From Gemmatimonadota bacterium (GTDB taxonomy: Bacteria; Gemmatimonadota; Gemmatimonadetes; Gemmatimonadales; GWC2-71-9): a stretch of 64,000 bases of DNA. This document shows positions 1-10,704 of this stretch, one piece after another; positions within the stretch are counted from its first letter, which is position 1, and the number at the start of each line of letters is the position of its first letter. The translations under genes were made by a program, and so were the position numbers. The stretch covers positions 1-64,000 of the forward strand of contig JAPULZ010000044.1 in NCBI GenBank assembly GCA_027294455.1, in the 5' to 3' direction. Under the pieces are notes generated by a model that saw nothing but the letters and a program-made list of their open reading frames with translations, searched no databases and was not told the DNA's origin.

Positions 1-485
1 GGGATTCGGGGTACCTGGCGGGACTCTACATGCCCCGGGTCGACGACGCCGGACGACTCGACCTTTCGTTGGAATACCAATACGCGGGATTGAGGATGTA
101 TCGCCACGCACAGTTTCGATCCGGCCTCGCGCGCAATCAGCGTCTCATTGGCAGCATGCTGGGGCCGGAAGGTCGCGCCGGATACTTCGAGTTGCGCTGG
201 GATGTGGTCGACGCGCACACGCTGTCCCTCGACTTGGCGTACGAGGGAAGGAGCCACGACGAATATGTCGTGGTCAGTACGGTGCCGTCCCGCGTGGAAA
301 AAGTCCGCAGTCTTCCCCAGGAGCGTCGCTACAGGGCGGTGGGATCGTGGTCGTATCGACCGAGGCGCCAGGCGCTTTTGCTCCAGGTTGGGGTCGGGTA
401 CGAACGGGTCAACACGTTCAGCTTCGAGGTAGGGAGAAGTCTGCACAACCTCATCGGCGAAATCCGGCTCCAGTGGCGGTATTGA
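1..485 (+). CDS. Outer-membrane beta-barrel protein, capsule assembly Wzi-like, 3' end only (5' end lies outside window)
   Basis: Frame is open from the window start (DSGYLAGLYMPRVDDAGRLDLSLEYQYAGLRMYRHAQF...); alternating hydrophobic/aromatic strands, ends in aromatic residue (LQWRY). Confidence 0.55.
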   Translation, partial: DSGYLAGLYMPRVDDAGRLDLSLEYQYAGLRMYRHAQFRSGLARNQRLIGSMLGPEGRAGYFELRWDVVDAHTLSLDLAYEGRSHDEYVVVSTVPSRVEKVRSLPQERRYRAVGSWSYRPRRQALLLQVGVGYERVNTFSFEVGRSLHNLIGEIRLQWRY

Positions 486-612
486 CCGGTGGGGCCGTTA
501 TCCCGCGACCACACCCGGCGGTGGGGCCTTTGCCGAATAACCCCCGGGGCCATGTGTATCCGTCGATGAAGCGCTAGACCCGGCACGTCAGCGGGCCGGC
601 GGGGAGTGGAAC

Positions 613-1467
613 ATGATCGAGGCTACGCGGCTCTCGTATACCTATCGGAAGAGATCGGCGCCAGCCGTGCGGGGACTCGATTTCGCCATCGATCGCGGGG
701 AGATCTTCGGGTTCCTCGGACCCAGCGGCGCCGGCAAGTCCACCACCCAGCGAATCCTGATCGGGTTGTTGCGGGACTACGGCGGCGCGGTCACGGTGTT
801 CGAGCGGAGCCTCAAGGACTGGCGAGCCGACTACTTCGAGCGCATCGGCGTGTCCTTCGAGGTGCCGAATCACTATCTCAAGCTCACGGCCTGCGAGAAC
901 CTTCGATACTTCGGCTCGCTGTACCGGGGTGACACCCTGTCGGTGCCGGCATTGTTGGAGATGGTGGGATTGCAGGGCGACGGAGATCTCCGCGTGTCGC
1001 AGTACTCCAAGGGCATGAAAGTGCGGCTCGGTGTCGCCCGGGCCCTGCTCCATCGCCCCGAACTCCTGTTCCTCGACGAACCCACGGCGGGGTTGGATCC
1101 AGGCAGCACGCGGCGCATCAAGGAGTTGATCAAGCACCAGCGTGACGAGGGAAAAACGGTGTTCCTCACGACGCACGACATGACGGTGGCCGACGAGCTA
1201 TGCGACCGTGTCGCTTTCATCGTGGAGGGCGAGATACGGCTGGTGGACCGGCCGCGCGATCTCAAGCTACGGTATGGTGAGTCACGGGTGCGCGTGGAAT
1301 ACGAACACGCCGGCGCGACCGAGTGCCGGGAGTTTCCGTTGGCCGGCCTCGGCGAGAACACCGATTTCCTGAACGTGCTTCGCCACCGACCGGTGCAGAC
1401 CATTCACACCGCCGAGGCCACGCTCGAGGACATCTTCATCGAGGTGACCGGACGGGCGCTCGAATGA
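613..1467 (+). CDS. ABC transporter ATP-binding protein
   Basis: Walker A GPSGAGKST, signature SQYSKGMKVRLGVARAL, Walker B LLFLDEPTAGLD. Confidence 0.93.
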   Translation: MIEATRLSYTYRKRSAPAVRGLDFAIDRGEIFGFLGPSGAGKSTTQRILIGLLRDYGGAVTVFERSLKDWRADYFERIGVSFEVPNHYLKLTACENLRYFGSLYRGDTLSVPALLEMVGLQGDGDLRVSQYSKGMKVRLGVARALLHRPELLFLDEPTAGLDPGSTRRIKELIKHQRDEGKTVFLTTHDMTVADELCDRVAFIVEGEIRLVDRPRDLKLRYGESRVRVEYEHAGATECREFPLAGLGENTDFLNVLRHRPVQTIHTAEATLEDIFIEVTGRALE

Positions 1468-2168
1468 GCCAGTTGCTCTCGACCATGTGGTGCGATGTCC
1501 GGGTCCAGATGCGCAACGGATTCTATCACGCGGTGGGGTTCGTGCTCCTGGGGTGGGTCTTACTCTTCACGTGGCTTCCGGAGTTCAACTGGTCGTTCTT
1601 ATTGCCCGCCTTGATCTTCTCCAATCTCACCGTGGGCACGTTCTACTTCTTTGGCGGTCTGGTGTTGTTGGAGAAATCGGAAGGGACCTTGGAAGCCCAG
1701 GTTGTGACACCGCTGCGCACCGGCGCGTATCTGGCGTCCAAGGTACTGACGCTGACGGCGCTCGCCGTCGTGGAGAGTGTGGTGATCACCGTGGTCGCCG
1801 TTGGCATGACCTTCCGTGTGGTTCCACTGGTCGCCGGGGTCGTGTTGGCATCGGGCGTGTACTCGCTGCTGGGGTTCGTCGCCGTCGCCCGGTACGACTC
1901 CATCAACGAGTATCTATTTCCTTCGTTCATCATCACACTCGTGCTCTCCCTGCCGCTCTTACCGTATTTTGGATTGGCGGAGAGTCCCATGTGGTACCTC
2001 CATCCGTTGCGGGGATCTCTGCTCCTCATGCAGGCGTCTGTCCAGCCCGTGGGAGGGGGAGCGCTGGTCTATGGCGTGGCGTATTCTCTGGCGAGCATCG
2101 CATTGGCGTTTCTCGTGAGCCGGAACATGTTTCTTCGCTTCATTGTGGCCAAAGAGGGCGGGCACTGA
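1464..2168 (+). CDS. ABC transporter permease
   Basis: ATGA overlap with the ATPase gene; several hydrophobic helices; start chosen as MSQLLSTMWCDV rather than the longer tracked ORF. Confidence 0.8.
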   Translation: MSQLLSTMWCDVRVQMRNGFYHAVGFVLLGWVLLFTWLPEFNWSFLLPALIFSNLTVGTFYFFGGLVLLEKSEGTLEAQVVTPLRTGAYLASKVLTLTALAVVESVVITVVAVGMTFRVVPLVAGVVLASGVYSLLGFVAVARYDSINEYLFPSFIITLVLSLPLLPYFGLAESPMWYLHPLRGSLLLMQASVQPVGGGALVYGVAYSLASIALAFLVSRNMFLRFIVAKEGGH

Positions 2169-2169
2169 C

Positions 2170-2907
2170 ATGAGGTATGCGGCGGCCGTCAAGGCACTCG
2201 GTCCCATCGACCTGAAGAGCACGCTTCGGGATCCGCTGCTGCGTTGGTTGGTGGTGTATCCGATCTTCCTGGGTGTGATGATTCGGTTCGGCGTCCCGTG
2301 GATGACGCCGAGGCTGGTGGGACGCTTTGGATTCGATCTCGAAGCCTATTCCTGGCTGCTGATGAGTTTCATGTTGTTGACCACACCGATCATCGCCGGC
2401 GTGGTCATCGGATTTCTCTTGCTCGACCAGCGCGACGATCACACGTTGACGGCGCTTCAGGTAACGCCCTTGACCCTGAAGGGCTACCTCGTGTACCGCA
2501 CCACCACGCCCATCATGCTCAGTGTCGCGATCGTGTTTGTCATTTTTCCGGTGGCCGGCCTGGTCGAGATCGGTTTCCTGCCGCTCCTCGCCGCGGCGAT
2601 CGGTGCCGGCCCGTTGGCCGTGGTGTTCGCGTTGGTGTTGGCGGGATTCGCGAACAACAAGGTGCAAGGGTTCGCACTCGCCAAGGCGCTGGGCATAGTG
2701 CTGGTGCCGGCGGTCGTGGCGTATTTCGTTGACACGCGATGGCAACTGCTCTTTGGAATCCTCCCGGTGTACTGGCCGGTAAAATTCTTCTGGACGTTGG
2801 AGTCGGGTGCGAGTGGTGGTTGGGGGTACTGGGCGGTGGGGCTGGCATACCAGGGGGTGATCATCTGGGCGCTGTGGCGTCGCGTTGACCGCGTGATGCA
2901 TCGGTGA
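2170..2907 (+). CDS. ABC transporter permease (second membrane subunit)
   Basis: Immediately downstream, multi-helix hydrophobic protein MRYAAAVKALGPIDLKST... Confidence 0.8.
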   Translation: MRYAAAVKALGPIDLKSTLRDPLLRWLVVYPIFLGVMIRFGVPWMTPRLVGRFGFDLEAYSWLLMSFMLLTTPIIAGVVIGFLLLDQRDDHTLTALQVTPLTLKGYLVYRTTTPIMLSVAIVFVIFPVAGLVEIGFLPLLAAAIGAGPLAVVFALVLAGFANNKVQGFALAKALGIVLVPAVVAYFVDTRWQLLFGILPVYWPVKFFWTLESGASGGWGYWAVGLAYQGVIIWALWRRVDRVMHR

Positions 2908-2934
2908 GCCACCGGCGTGCAACATATGGGGGTA

Positions 2935-2984
2935 AACGCAAGAGGAATGATGAAGCCGGTGCGTCATCATTCCTCTTGCGTTTT
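2935..2984. terminator. Bidirectional intrinsic terminator
   Basis: Perfect 19-bp inverted repeat aacgcaagaggaatgatga / tcatcattcctcttgcgtt, 10-nt loop, then TTTT; lies between convergent genes ending at 2907 and 3002. Confidence 0.85.
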
Positions 2985-3001
2985 GGCTTCTTGGTCTGGG
3001 A

Positions 3002-3778
3002 CTAGAGCACGTTGCTCCGCACCCGGAAGTCGATGTTGTCGCTCATCCATTTCCAGAGAAACTCGTGCGGGCTGGTGTCGCCGCCGGCCTCGAGTTGCTC
3101 CCGCCATCCGGGCATCACCTGATCGTCCACGGTCCACATGCGCACGCGCCGCCGATCCACATCCCGCTCCCACGCCACCGAGACGGTAGGGGTGGCGTAC
3201 AGCAACCGGACGGTGACACTGCGCGCCAGGTACTCGAGGCCGCTCACGTCGATGTTCGAGTACCGGCTGCCATCATCGTCCTCTGACGGACGAGCCGTGA
3301 GGTCCGGCACGCCGTCGCTGAGGATCACGACGTTGAGCGGGGCGAGAACCAGCCCCCGCTGCTTGACCATCGTAGCCACGCGCTCGAAGAAGGGGTTGAA
3401 ATCCGTATAGCCGTCCCGCGACGGGAAGGTCTCGCGCAGCACCGCCGCGATCTCTTCCGGGCTCTTGCCTTGAAAGGCGTGAATCGGCTGGAAGGATTTC
3501 GTTTCTCCCGGTCGCTCTCCGCCCACCGATCCGACGAACACCGCGGACGGCATGGACAGCTCACCGAGACCGTTCAGGTGCCCGTAGAGGTAGTGCGAGG
3601 CGAACTCGATGGCGTCTTCATAGTGGCCGGACTGTTGGAACGACCCGCTCACGTCAATGCCCAGAAACAGAGACAGGCGCGGCCGCCGGGCACTGTCTTC
3701 TATCGGCGTGCACGAAGCCAACGTCGCGGCGACCATCACGACCACACCGGCCCGCCCGAGACGCGTGGTTATGGTCAT
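3002..3778 (-). CDS. VWA-domain lipoprotein
   Basis: Signal peptide with lipobox-like LASC, MIDAS-like DVSGSF, VVILSDGVPDL; ATG at 3778 overlaps the upstream gene's stop. Confidence 0.75.
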   Translation of the reverse strand: MTITTRLGRAGVVVMVAATLASCTPIEDSARRPRLSLFLGIDVSGSFQQSGHYEDAIEFASHYLYGHLNGLGELSMPSAVFVGSVGGERPGETKSFQPIHAFQGKSPEEIAAVLRETFPSRDGYTDFNPFFERVATMVKQRGLVLAPLNVVILSDGVPDLTARPSEDDDGSRYSNIDVSGLEYLARSVTVRLLYATPTVSVAWERDVDRRRVRMWTVDDQVMPGWREQLEAGGDTSPHEFLWKWMSDNIDFRVRSNVL

Positions 3779-5025
3779 GGCGCCACCTCCCCCTGGAGTG
3801 GCGCGGCCCTGGTGGCGCTCGATTGCCGGGTCTTGCTCGTGGACAGTGTGGGCGTGCCGGCGAGCACCTGGTCGAGGCTGTGGAATGGCAGGCTGAACAT
3901 GGGCCTCGACGTGACCGTCACGACCGCGAAGTTCAATGCGGCTGCGAGCAGCTGCAGCACCGGCAGCGACAGCAGCTCGAACACCTTGCGTGCTTCGCCG
4001 CGGAACCACTCGGTCTCGGCCTTGAGGGCGGCGACCGGCGCGGCCCATGTTTCGGGCACGGGCTCGATCGGATGATGTCCACTCGGACGCTCCCGGACCG
4101 TTTCGCGACCGAGGATCGCCAGGAGCGCCGGCGTGCCAAAGCGGCCAAACAGGAACCAGGTCATGCCGCGCACACCGACCCAGGCGAACGAAGCGAGGAG
4201 CAGCGTGGAGATGAGCCCCAGTTGCAGCCGTTCACTCGTCCGTTGCGCGATCCACGGCGTCAGCGCATCGATCATCTCACGATAGAGGAACATCACTTCG
4301 AAGAAGATGACGGAAAGCTCCACCAGGATCATCTGCAGGATGATCCCGATTTGCTTCTTCTTGATCGCATCGCCCAATACCTGGATACACGCGAAGCTTC
4401 CCAAGATCAGGAACAAGAGGAAGAACCACAGAATCGGCGTCATGAACCGCGGATCCGGTTCCATACCGGTCAAGCCAGCGAGGACTTCGGTCATGGTCGG
4501 CCGCAAGGTGTAGGTAAAGATCAACGCCTCGATGACCGACCAAACCAACAGTGCAAGGAACGCGATCCAGGGGACACCAGGCTTGAAGTAGTTGCGGGTC
4601 GTCCAGTCCAGGAAATTCAGTGGCGATCGGAACGCGGTCTTGAGCAAGGATACGCCCAATTGCAACAGTCCCCACATCCAGCCCACGATCACCACCCCCA
4701 CCCGAATCGTGCCGGCCCAGAAGAACCAAATGGTTCTACCGGCGTCCCACCAGGAGGTGAGCAGGGCGGTCACGAAGCTGCCGCGCGCGGACCGGAATGG
4801 CAGCGTATACAACGACAACATCGTGGACCACATCGCCCCGACCAACAGCAACACCGGCAGAATGACGAACACGCGTTTGAATACGATCTCGGTCGTCGAG
4901 CCGCCGTACCAGGCGAAATTGATCAGCGCCGTTTGCCACGCGGGGAGCCACGCGACCGGGATAGATAGAAGTTCGACCGTCCCGCTCCACTCGGCAGGAA
5001 CCAGATTCTGAAGGGGCTGAGTCAT
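3775..5025 (-). CDS. Polytopic membrane protein of unknown function, paired with VWA lipoprotein
   Basis: Start MTQPLQNLVPAEW; multiple hydrophobic segments; 4-nt overlap with the VWA gene. Confidence 0.75.
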   Translation of the reverse strand: MTQPLQNLVPAEWSGTVELLSIPVAWLPAWQTALINFAWYGGSTTEIVFKRVFVILPVLLLVGAMWSTMLSLYTLPFRSARGSFVTALLTSWWDAGRTIWFFWAGTIRVGVVIVGWMWGLLQLGVSLLKTAFRSPLNFLDWTTRNYFKPGVPWIAFLALLVWSVIEALIFTYTLRPTMTEVLAGLTGMEPDPRFMTPILWFFLLFLILGSFACIQVLGDAIKKKQIGIILQMILVELSVIFFEVMFLYREMIDALTPWIAQRTSERLQLGLISTLLLASFAWVGVRGMTWFLFGRFGTPALLAILGRETVRERPSGHHPIEPVPETWAAPVAALKAETEWFRGEARKVFELLSLPVLQLLAAALNFAVVTVTSRPMFSLPFHSLDQVLAGTPTLSTSKTRQSSATRAAPLQGEVAP

Positions 5026-5064
5026 GGGCGACTCCTTTTTAAGGCAAATGCCCGCCACTTGAAA

Positions 5065-5098
5065 CGCATCGGGGGTGGCGGTCGCCACCCCCGATGCG
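5065..5098. repeat. Perfect 16-bp inverted repeat (hairpin)
   Basis: cgcatcgggggtggcg-gt-cgccacccccgatgcg. Confidence 0.9.
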
Positions 5099-5196
5099 GG
5101 ACGGCCCTAACGGTGCGAGGTCGGGCCCCGCGGCGACGTGACGTGGGTCACACCAGGGCCAACGACGTTTGCCGACCAGGGCCGCTCGGACGAGTC

Positions 5197-5811
5197 CTAC
5201 GGCCACCTAAATGTTTGCGATCGTGCCGATTTCGTCAAGCGGGGGAGGGGGGCTACCAGGACGAGCAAGCGGCGGGCGCTGCGGGTGATGATGCCGCGAC
5301 GCCGCACGGATGTCACGTCCTCGTCACCCTTGAGCCAGTCGAATACCTCATCCACATCCTGGTCGGAGAGTGTCCGTGCATTAATGGTGGCTGAGTAATA
5401 GAACTCCCCCTCATCATCGGGAACCAGTTGGAATTCGTAAATGGCTGCGAGACGCCGCCGTAGCGCAATCTCGCCGGGGAGCTCTTCTCTCCCGACGAAA
5501 TCTTCGACCACGAAGGTTTCGCGAACGGGATCGTACAGTACGACATACTCGTATGAGTCGCGCGCGACGGTTCGATCGAACCAGTTGGATCGCGTTTGTC
5601 GGAGCTCGATCTGGTACTCAATATACAGGGGAAACCCGGAGCGCATCGCGTTCAGAAACGCGGGATCGGACAACAAGCCCGTGATGCTCACGCGGGCCGC
5701 TGGGGCATCGGTCGTACGGTCGAGATCGACAACGACGTCGGAGCGATCCTGCCCCAGCGCACCAGAAGAAAACACCCCGCAGCACCCCACGATCGCTGCG
5801 ACGCGGTTCAA
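5197..5811 (-). CDS. DUF4390-like exported protein
   Basis: Signal peptide, then VSITGLLSDPAFLNAMRSGFPLYIEYQIEL...; resembles DUF4390 family. Confidence 0.55.
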   Translation of the reverse strand: MNRVAAIVGCCGVFSSGALGQDRSDVVVDLDRTTDAPAARVSITGLLSDPAFLNAMRSGFPLYIEYQIELRQTRSNWFDRTVARDSYEYVVLYDPVRETFVVEDFVGREELPGEIALRRRLAAIYEFQLVPDDEGEFYYSATINARTLSDQDVDEVFDWLKGDEDVTSVRRRGIITRSARRLLVLVAPLPRLTKSARSQTFRWP

Positions 5812-5866
5812 GGTGTGTTACCCGGCGTCGATGGCATCGAGTCGTCAGCCGATCAAAGTCATGCCG

Positions 5867-7576
5867 TCAGAACCTCCTGTGTATGCGAAGCCTGACCCGA
5901 AAGGGCTCTCCCTCGGACAAGGCCTTTGCGCCGTACACGCCCACGCTTCCGAATTCGATTCCCGCGCCGACGTCGAATGCGAAATCCTCGGGGCCGCCGT
6001 TACCAATCCAGCCGGAGCCGGCGTTCCCGAACAGCACGATGGTCGGCCCGTCGTCCCAGAACCACTCGTCCCAATCCCACCAATCGTCCCACGGCTCGGA
6101 GCGGTGCCGGTAACCCCGGCGGCGGGAGCCCCGCGAGAAGCTGAGACTGCCGCGATACTCGACCTGAAACAGCAGGATGCGGTCGCACAGCGCCGGTCGG
6201 GCCGGATCGGCGGTGGTTTCGTTGCACGCGGTCTGTCGAAACTGGAACCCCGGCATGGGGTCCGGTCCGCCGAGGGACAGTCGGCGCTGGATCGGGAGCG
6301 GATCCTGGTTCCCGATGTTGCCGGCACCCAAGGCACGGAGGCTCAGGAGCCCGTTCCAGCCGATCCGCTCGTAGCGGCGCAGGTCGATGAACAGGCGATT
6401 GTAGATGTAGGTGGATGCAGTGGGAATCGGATCGCGCACGCTCTCTGGAAGAATTGGCGCCACCACGTCGTCGCCTCTGCCGTGCTCCCACTCGGCCAGG
6501 ATCATCCATCCGGACGCACGGGCGTCGCGGAACGGCCGGGAGTCCCACTCGATGGTGGAGGTGATGATCGTGTAACTGCCTTCGTCGATCTGCGGATTGG
6601 GTCTCCAGGCCTCGTCGCCCCGGAAGGGTGTCCACGGGTCGCGCACGACGGCGGACGTCAGTTCGTTCCGGGCGACTTCGCCGGTGATGCTGAGCTCGCC
6701 GGTGGGCTCCACGCGCAAATATCCGGAGAACCCGCGCGAGAAGTAGTAGTCACGATAATCCCGGTGCCAGAAAAAAGTGGCGAGACCGATCTCGTCGGAA
6801 TGCAACTGCCAGGCTTCGATCGGCGTGACGGCGTTGTACCCGCGCCCGCCGATCGTCACGGGTGAGCGGCCACCGATGTTCCACTCGGCGTTGGCGGTGA
6901 AGCCGATGTCCTCCTGCGTGTTCTCGAGGTCGCCGGCGGTGCGCACTATCGCCAGTCCTTCGATGAACAGGTGCCGCCGTCCGAAGGTGCGCCACTCGAT
7001 GCGAGGCCCGATGTGAATCGGCAGGCCTTCCACCCGGTTGTACGTATCGCCGGTGGATAGGACCATCGAGGCATGGGTTTGCGGGAAGCGCCGCCGCCTG
7101 CGCTCGTCGTCACGGCGGGCGCCGCGGGTAGCGGGAAGCAGCTCGAGCCGATCGTTCTCGCGTCGGGCGGCGACGCGGGCGCTGTAGATCCGTGCGTTGC
7201 CGTCCACCCGGGCGTCTTGCAGTCCGGTGACGGATCCACCGACGACCAGAATGTTCCCCCGGACCTGCCCGGAGGGCAGCAGGCGCAGATCGCCATTGAT
7301 CACCACGAGGTCGCCTCGGATGATCCCTGAGATGCGGACGGCTCCGCCGTACACGGCGACGTCGCCGTCGACGGCCTCGCTGGTCGAGACCGTGAACGCA
7401 CCGAAGACCTTGGTCACGGCGCGGTCGTTGAAGAAGTCGACGGCTTCCCGGGCGACCCTGGAGCCGGCATCCAGGCGCACGCCACGCTCGATGACGATGA
7501 CGGTGTCCTGGCGGGCCGCCGTCGGTGAGACCGCCATCGACACGGCGAGCACTACCAACCCGAATGGGCGTCGCAT
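5867..7576 (-). CDS. Exported protein with bactofilin-like repeats and C-terminal Omp85-like beta-barrel
   Basis: Signal peptide MRRPFGLVVLAVSMAVSPTAA; repeats EAVDGDVAVYGGAVRISGIIRGDLVVINGDLRLLPSGQVRGNILVVGGSV; SLGGPDPMPGFQF resembling Omp85 (L)RGF/Y motif; C-terminal Phe. Confidence 0.7.
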   Translation of the reverse strand: MRRPFGLVVLAVSMAVSPTAARQDTVIVIERGVRLDAGSRVAREAVDFFNDRAVTKVFGAFTVSTSEAVDGDVAVYGGAVRISGIIRGDLVVINGDLRLLPSGQVRGNILVVGGSVTGLQDARVDGNARIYSARVAARRENDRLELLPATRGARRDDERRRRRFPQTHASMVLSTGDTYNRVEGLPIHIGPRIEWRTFGRRHLFIEGLAIVRTAGDLENTQEDIGFTANAEWNIGGRSPVTIGGRGYNAVTPIEAWQLHSDEIGLATFFWHRDYRDYYFSRGFSGYLRVEPTGELSITGEVARNELTSAVVRDPWTPFRGDEAWRPNPQIDEGSYTIITSTIEWDSRPFRDARASGWMILAEWEHGRGDDVVAPILPESVRDPIPTASTYIYNRLFIDLRRYERIGWNGLLSLRALGAGNIGNQDPLPIQRRLSLGGPDPMPGFQFRQTACNETTADPARPALCDRILLFQVEYRGSLSFSRGSRRRGYRHRSEPWDDWWDWDEWFWDDGPTIVLFGNAGSGWIGNGGPEDFAFDVGAGIEFGSVGVYGAKALSEGEPFRVRLRIHRRF

Positions 7577-7578
7577 GG

Positions 7579-7872
7579 TCAACGTCCGCCTATCCGATGG
7601 AGCGAGGTCGGGACCGACGCGCACACGAGGTCCGCCGCTCCCTCGCTCGTCCGTAAATCCACGGCCCTCACGACTCGTGGCAATACCTCCGCCGTTTCCT
7701 TCTCGATCACGAGGCGCACTGCGAGACGGTGGCCGAAGAGGGTCACGGCCCGCCCCCGCTCCGTGGAGATGGTGATCGCTTCCATCCACTCTGGTGGGTG
7801 TCCAGCCACGTACATCATGGCCAGGAGTACCCCATAGACGATCACGATGACCCGCACAGCCCTTCTTGGCAT
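7579..7872 (-). CDS. Small membrane-anchored protein, unknown function
   Basis: N-terminal TM helix (VRVIVIVYGVLLAMMYVAG); stop is directly upstream of the 7576 start. Confidence 0.5.
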   Translation of the reverse strand: MPRRAVRVIVIVYGVLLAMMYVAGHPPEWMEAITISTERGRAVTLFGHRLAVRLVIEKETAEVLPRVVRAVDLRTSEGAADLVCASVPTSLHRIGGR

Positions 7873-7915
7873 CCTCCACCTCCTGCTCGCGTCGTTTCCC
7901 GCTGGGGTTCGAGAA

Positions 7916-7931
7916 GGCAGCTAGCATGCCA
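7916..7931 (-). promoter_or_regulatory. Candidate sigma54 (-24/-12) promoter
   Basis: Minus strand TGGCAT-GCTAG-CTGCC versus consensus TGGCAY-N5-TTGCW; about 45 nt upstream of the 7872 start codon. Confidence 0.4.
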
Positions 7932-8010
7932 TCGGCGGTGCTTTCGTTAACATGTTTGAGAACAGTGTCTTACGGCACTCTGTGGATTTTCGGGCCGCTC
8001 AAGAAACGTG

Positions 8011-9386
<1,376 letters not shown>

Positions 9387-9390
<4 letters not shown>

Positions 9391-10589
9391 GATCCCTCCG
9401 GGAGATCGACGGTGAAGCTCGCCCCCCCGCCGGGGGTTTCGCCCACCGCGATGGTGCCACCGTGGGATTGGGCCGTCTGTTTCACCATGACCAGTCCCAG
9501 GCCCGTGCCCGATCCCTTGGTGGTGAAGTAGGGTTCGAAGATCTTGTCGTGGAGCTCGGCGGGCACGCCGGGTCCATGGTCGGTCACGCATATCCGCACG
9601 AAGCGGGATGCCGCCTTGCGGTGCCGTGCCGCGGTGATCTCGATTCCCGCTTCACTGGATGCTTCGATCGCATTGCGTACCAGGTTTTGTATCGCCCGGC
9701 GCAGCGGTTCGTAATGGCCCTGGACCACCAGGCCGGGTGACGTCGCGCGATGGACCGGGACCCCTGCGGGGACGGTGGCCTTGATGACGCTGTCGATGAG
9801 CTCGCCGATGTCGATGGGTGCCACGGGTCCCTCGGGGAGCCGTCCGAACTCCGCGAACTCCTGGGCCATGTTCTCGAGGCGACGGATTTCCTCGGCGAGG
9901 ACGGCGATGGCATCGCCTGCAGGGGCCGTGGGATCGGGACCGGGCTCCGACAGCTGGGCGAGGGCGAGCCGACAGGAGGTGAGCGGGCCGCGGATTTCAT
10001 GAGCCACACGCCGGGCGGTGTCCTGGAACGCCACGAGCCGCTCCCGCTCCACTTCCCGCTGCCGGGCCTCCTCGATGGCGGCGGACATCTGGCGAAGCGC
10101 CCCGCGCAATGAGGCGAACTCCGGCGGTCCGCTCCCGGTGGTTTGGTCTGGAAGCGGCTCCCGGGCCTCGATGTGCCGGACCCATCGGATCAGCTCATCG
10201 ATGGGGGCGGCGAAGGATCCGGACCAGCGGCGGGCCAGGTGGAGGGAGGCTCCCACCACCAGAACCGCTGCCAGGAGGGTCACCATGCCGAGCCCGACGG
10301 CCGCAAAGCGGCTGAGGGTTTCGGCTCTGCGGGCCAGGGTCGCTCGGCGCGAGATCGTCTCCAGGTGGTTCCTGAGAGCCCCGCGGGCGCTATCCGAGAG
10401 TGAGACCGTGTCCACGGTGGCGATGACCCTCCGGGCACTCCGGGTCACCTCGTCGAGCGCTGCTCTGGGTCCGGCGGCCGACCCGGTGGACCAGGTCTGC
10501 ACCGCCAGGATCCCGAGCGCGATGGCAAGGGGAGCTGTCCCGAGCCCCACGAGCCCCAAGAAAACGCGGTGACGAAAGGGCAAAGCCAT
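9387..10589 (-). CDS. Sensor histidine kinase (NtrB/AtoS-like)
   Basis: TM segments, VAHEIRGPLTSCRLAL H-box, NLVRNAIEAS N-box, DHGPGVP, GTGLGL; overlaps regulator start by 4 nt. Confidence 0.92.
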
Positions 10590-10638
10590 GTGGGCAAGGT
10601 ACCCGACGGGGCTGATTGCGTCTATTCGACACACAGCG

Positions 10639-10691
10639 TACCAAGATATCGTTATTTATGACTTATTGTTTGTGATTTACGATATTTGGTA
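10639..10691. repeat. AT-rich imperfect inverted repeat / mosaic repeat island in divergent intergenic region
   Basis: taccaagatatcgt (10639-10652) and acgatatttggta (10679-10691), spacer ttatttatgacttattgtttgtgatt. Confidence 0.6.
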
Positions 10692-10704
10692 CTACGGTTC
10701 ATGC

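Noticed and set aside
3823-4968. 381-aa plus-strand ORF rich in Gln/Arg/Asp
   Set aside because: Antisense of a polytopic membrane protein; composition typical of complementing hydrophobic codons
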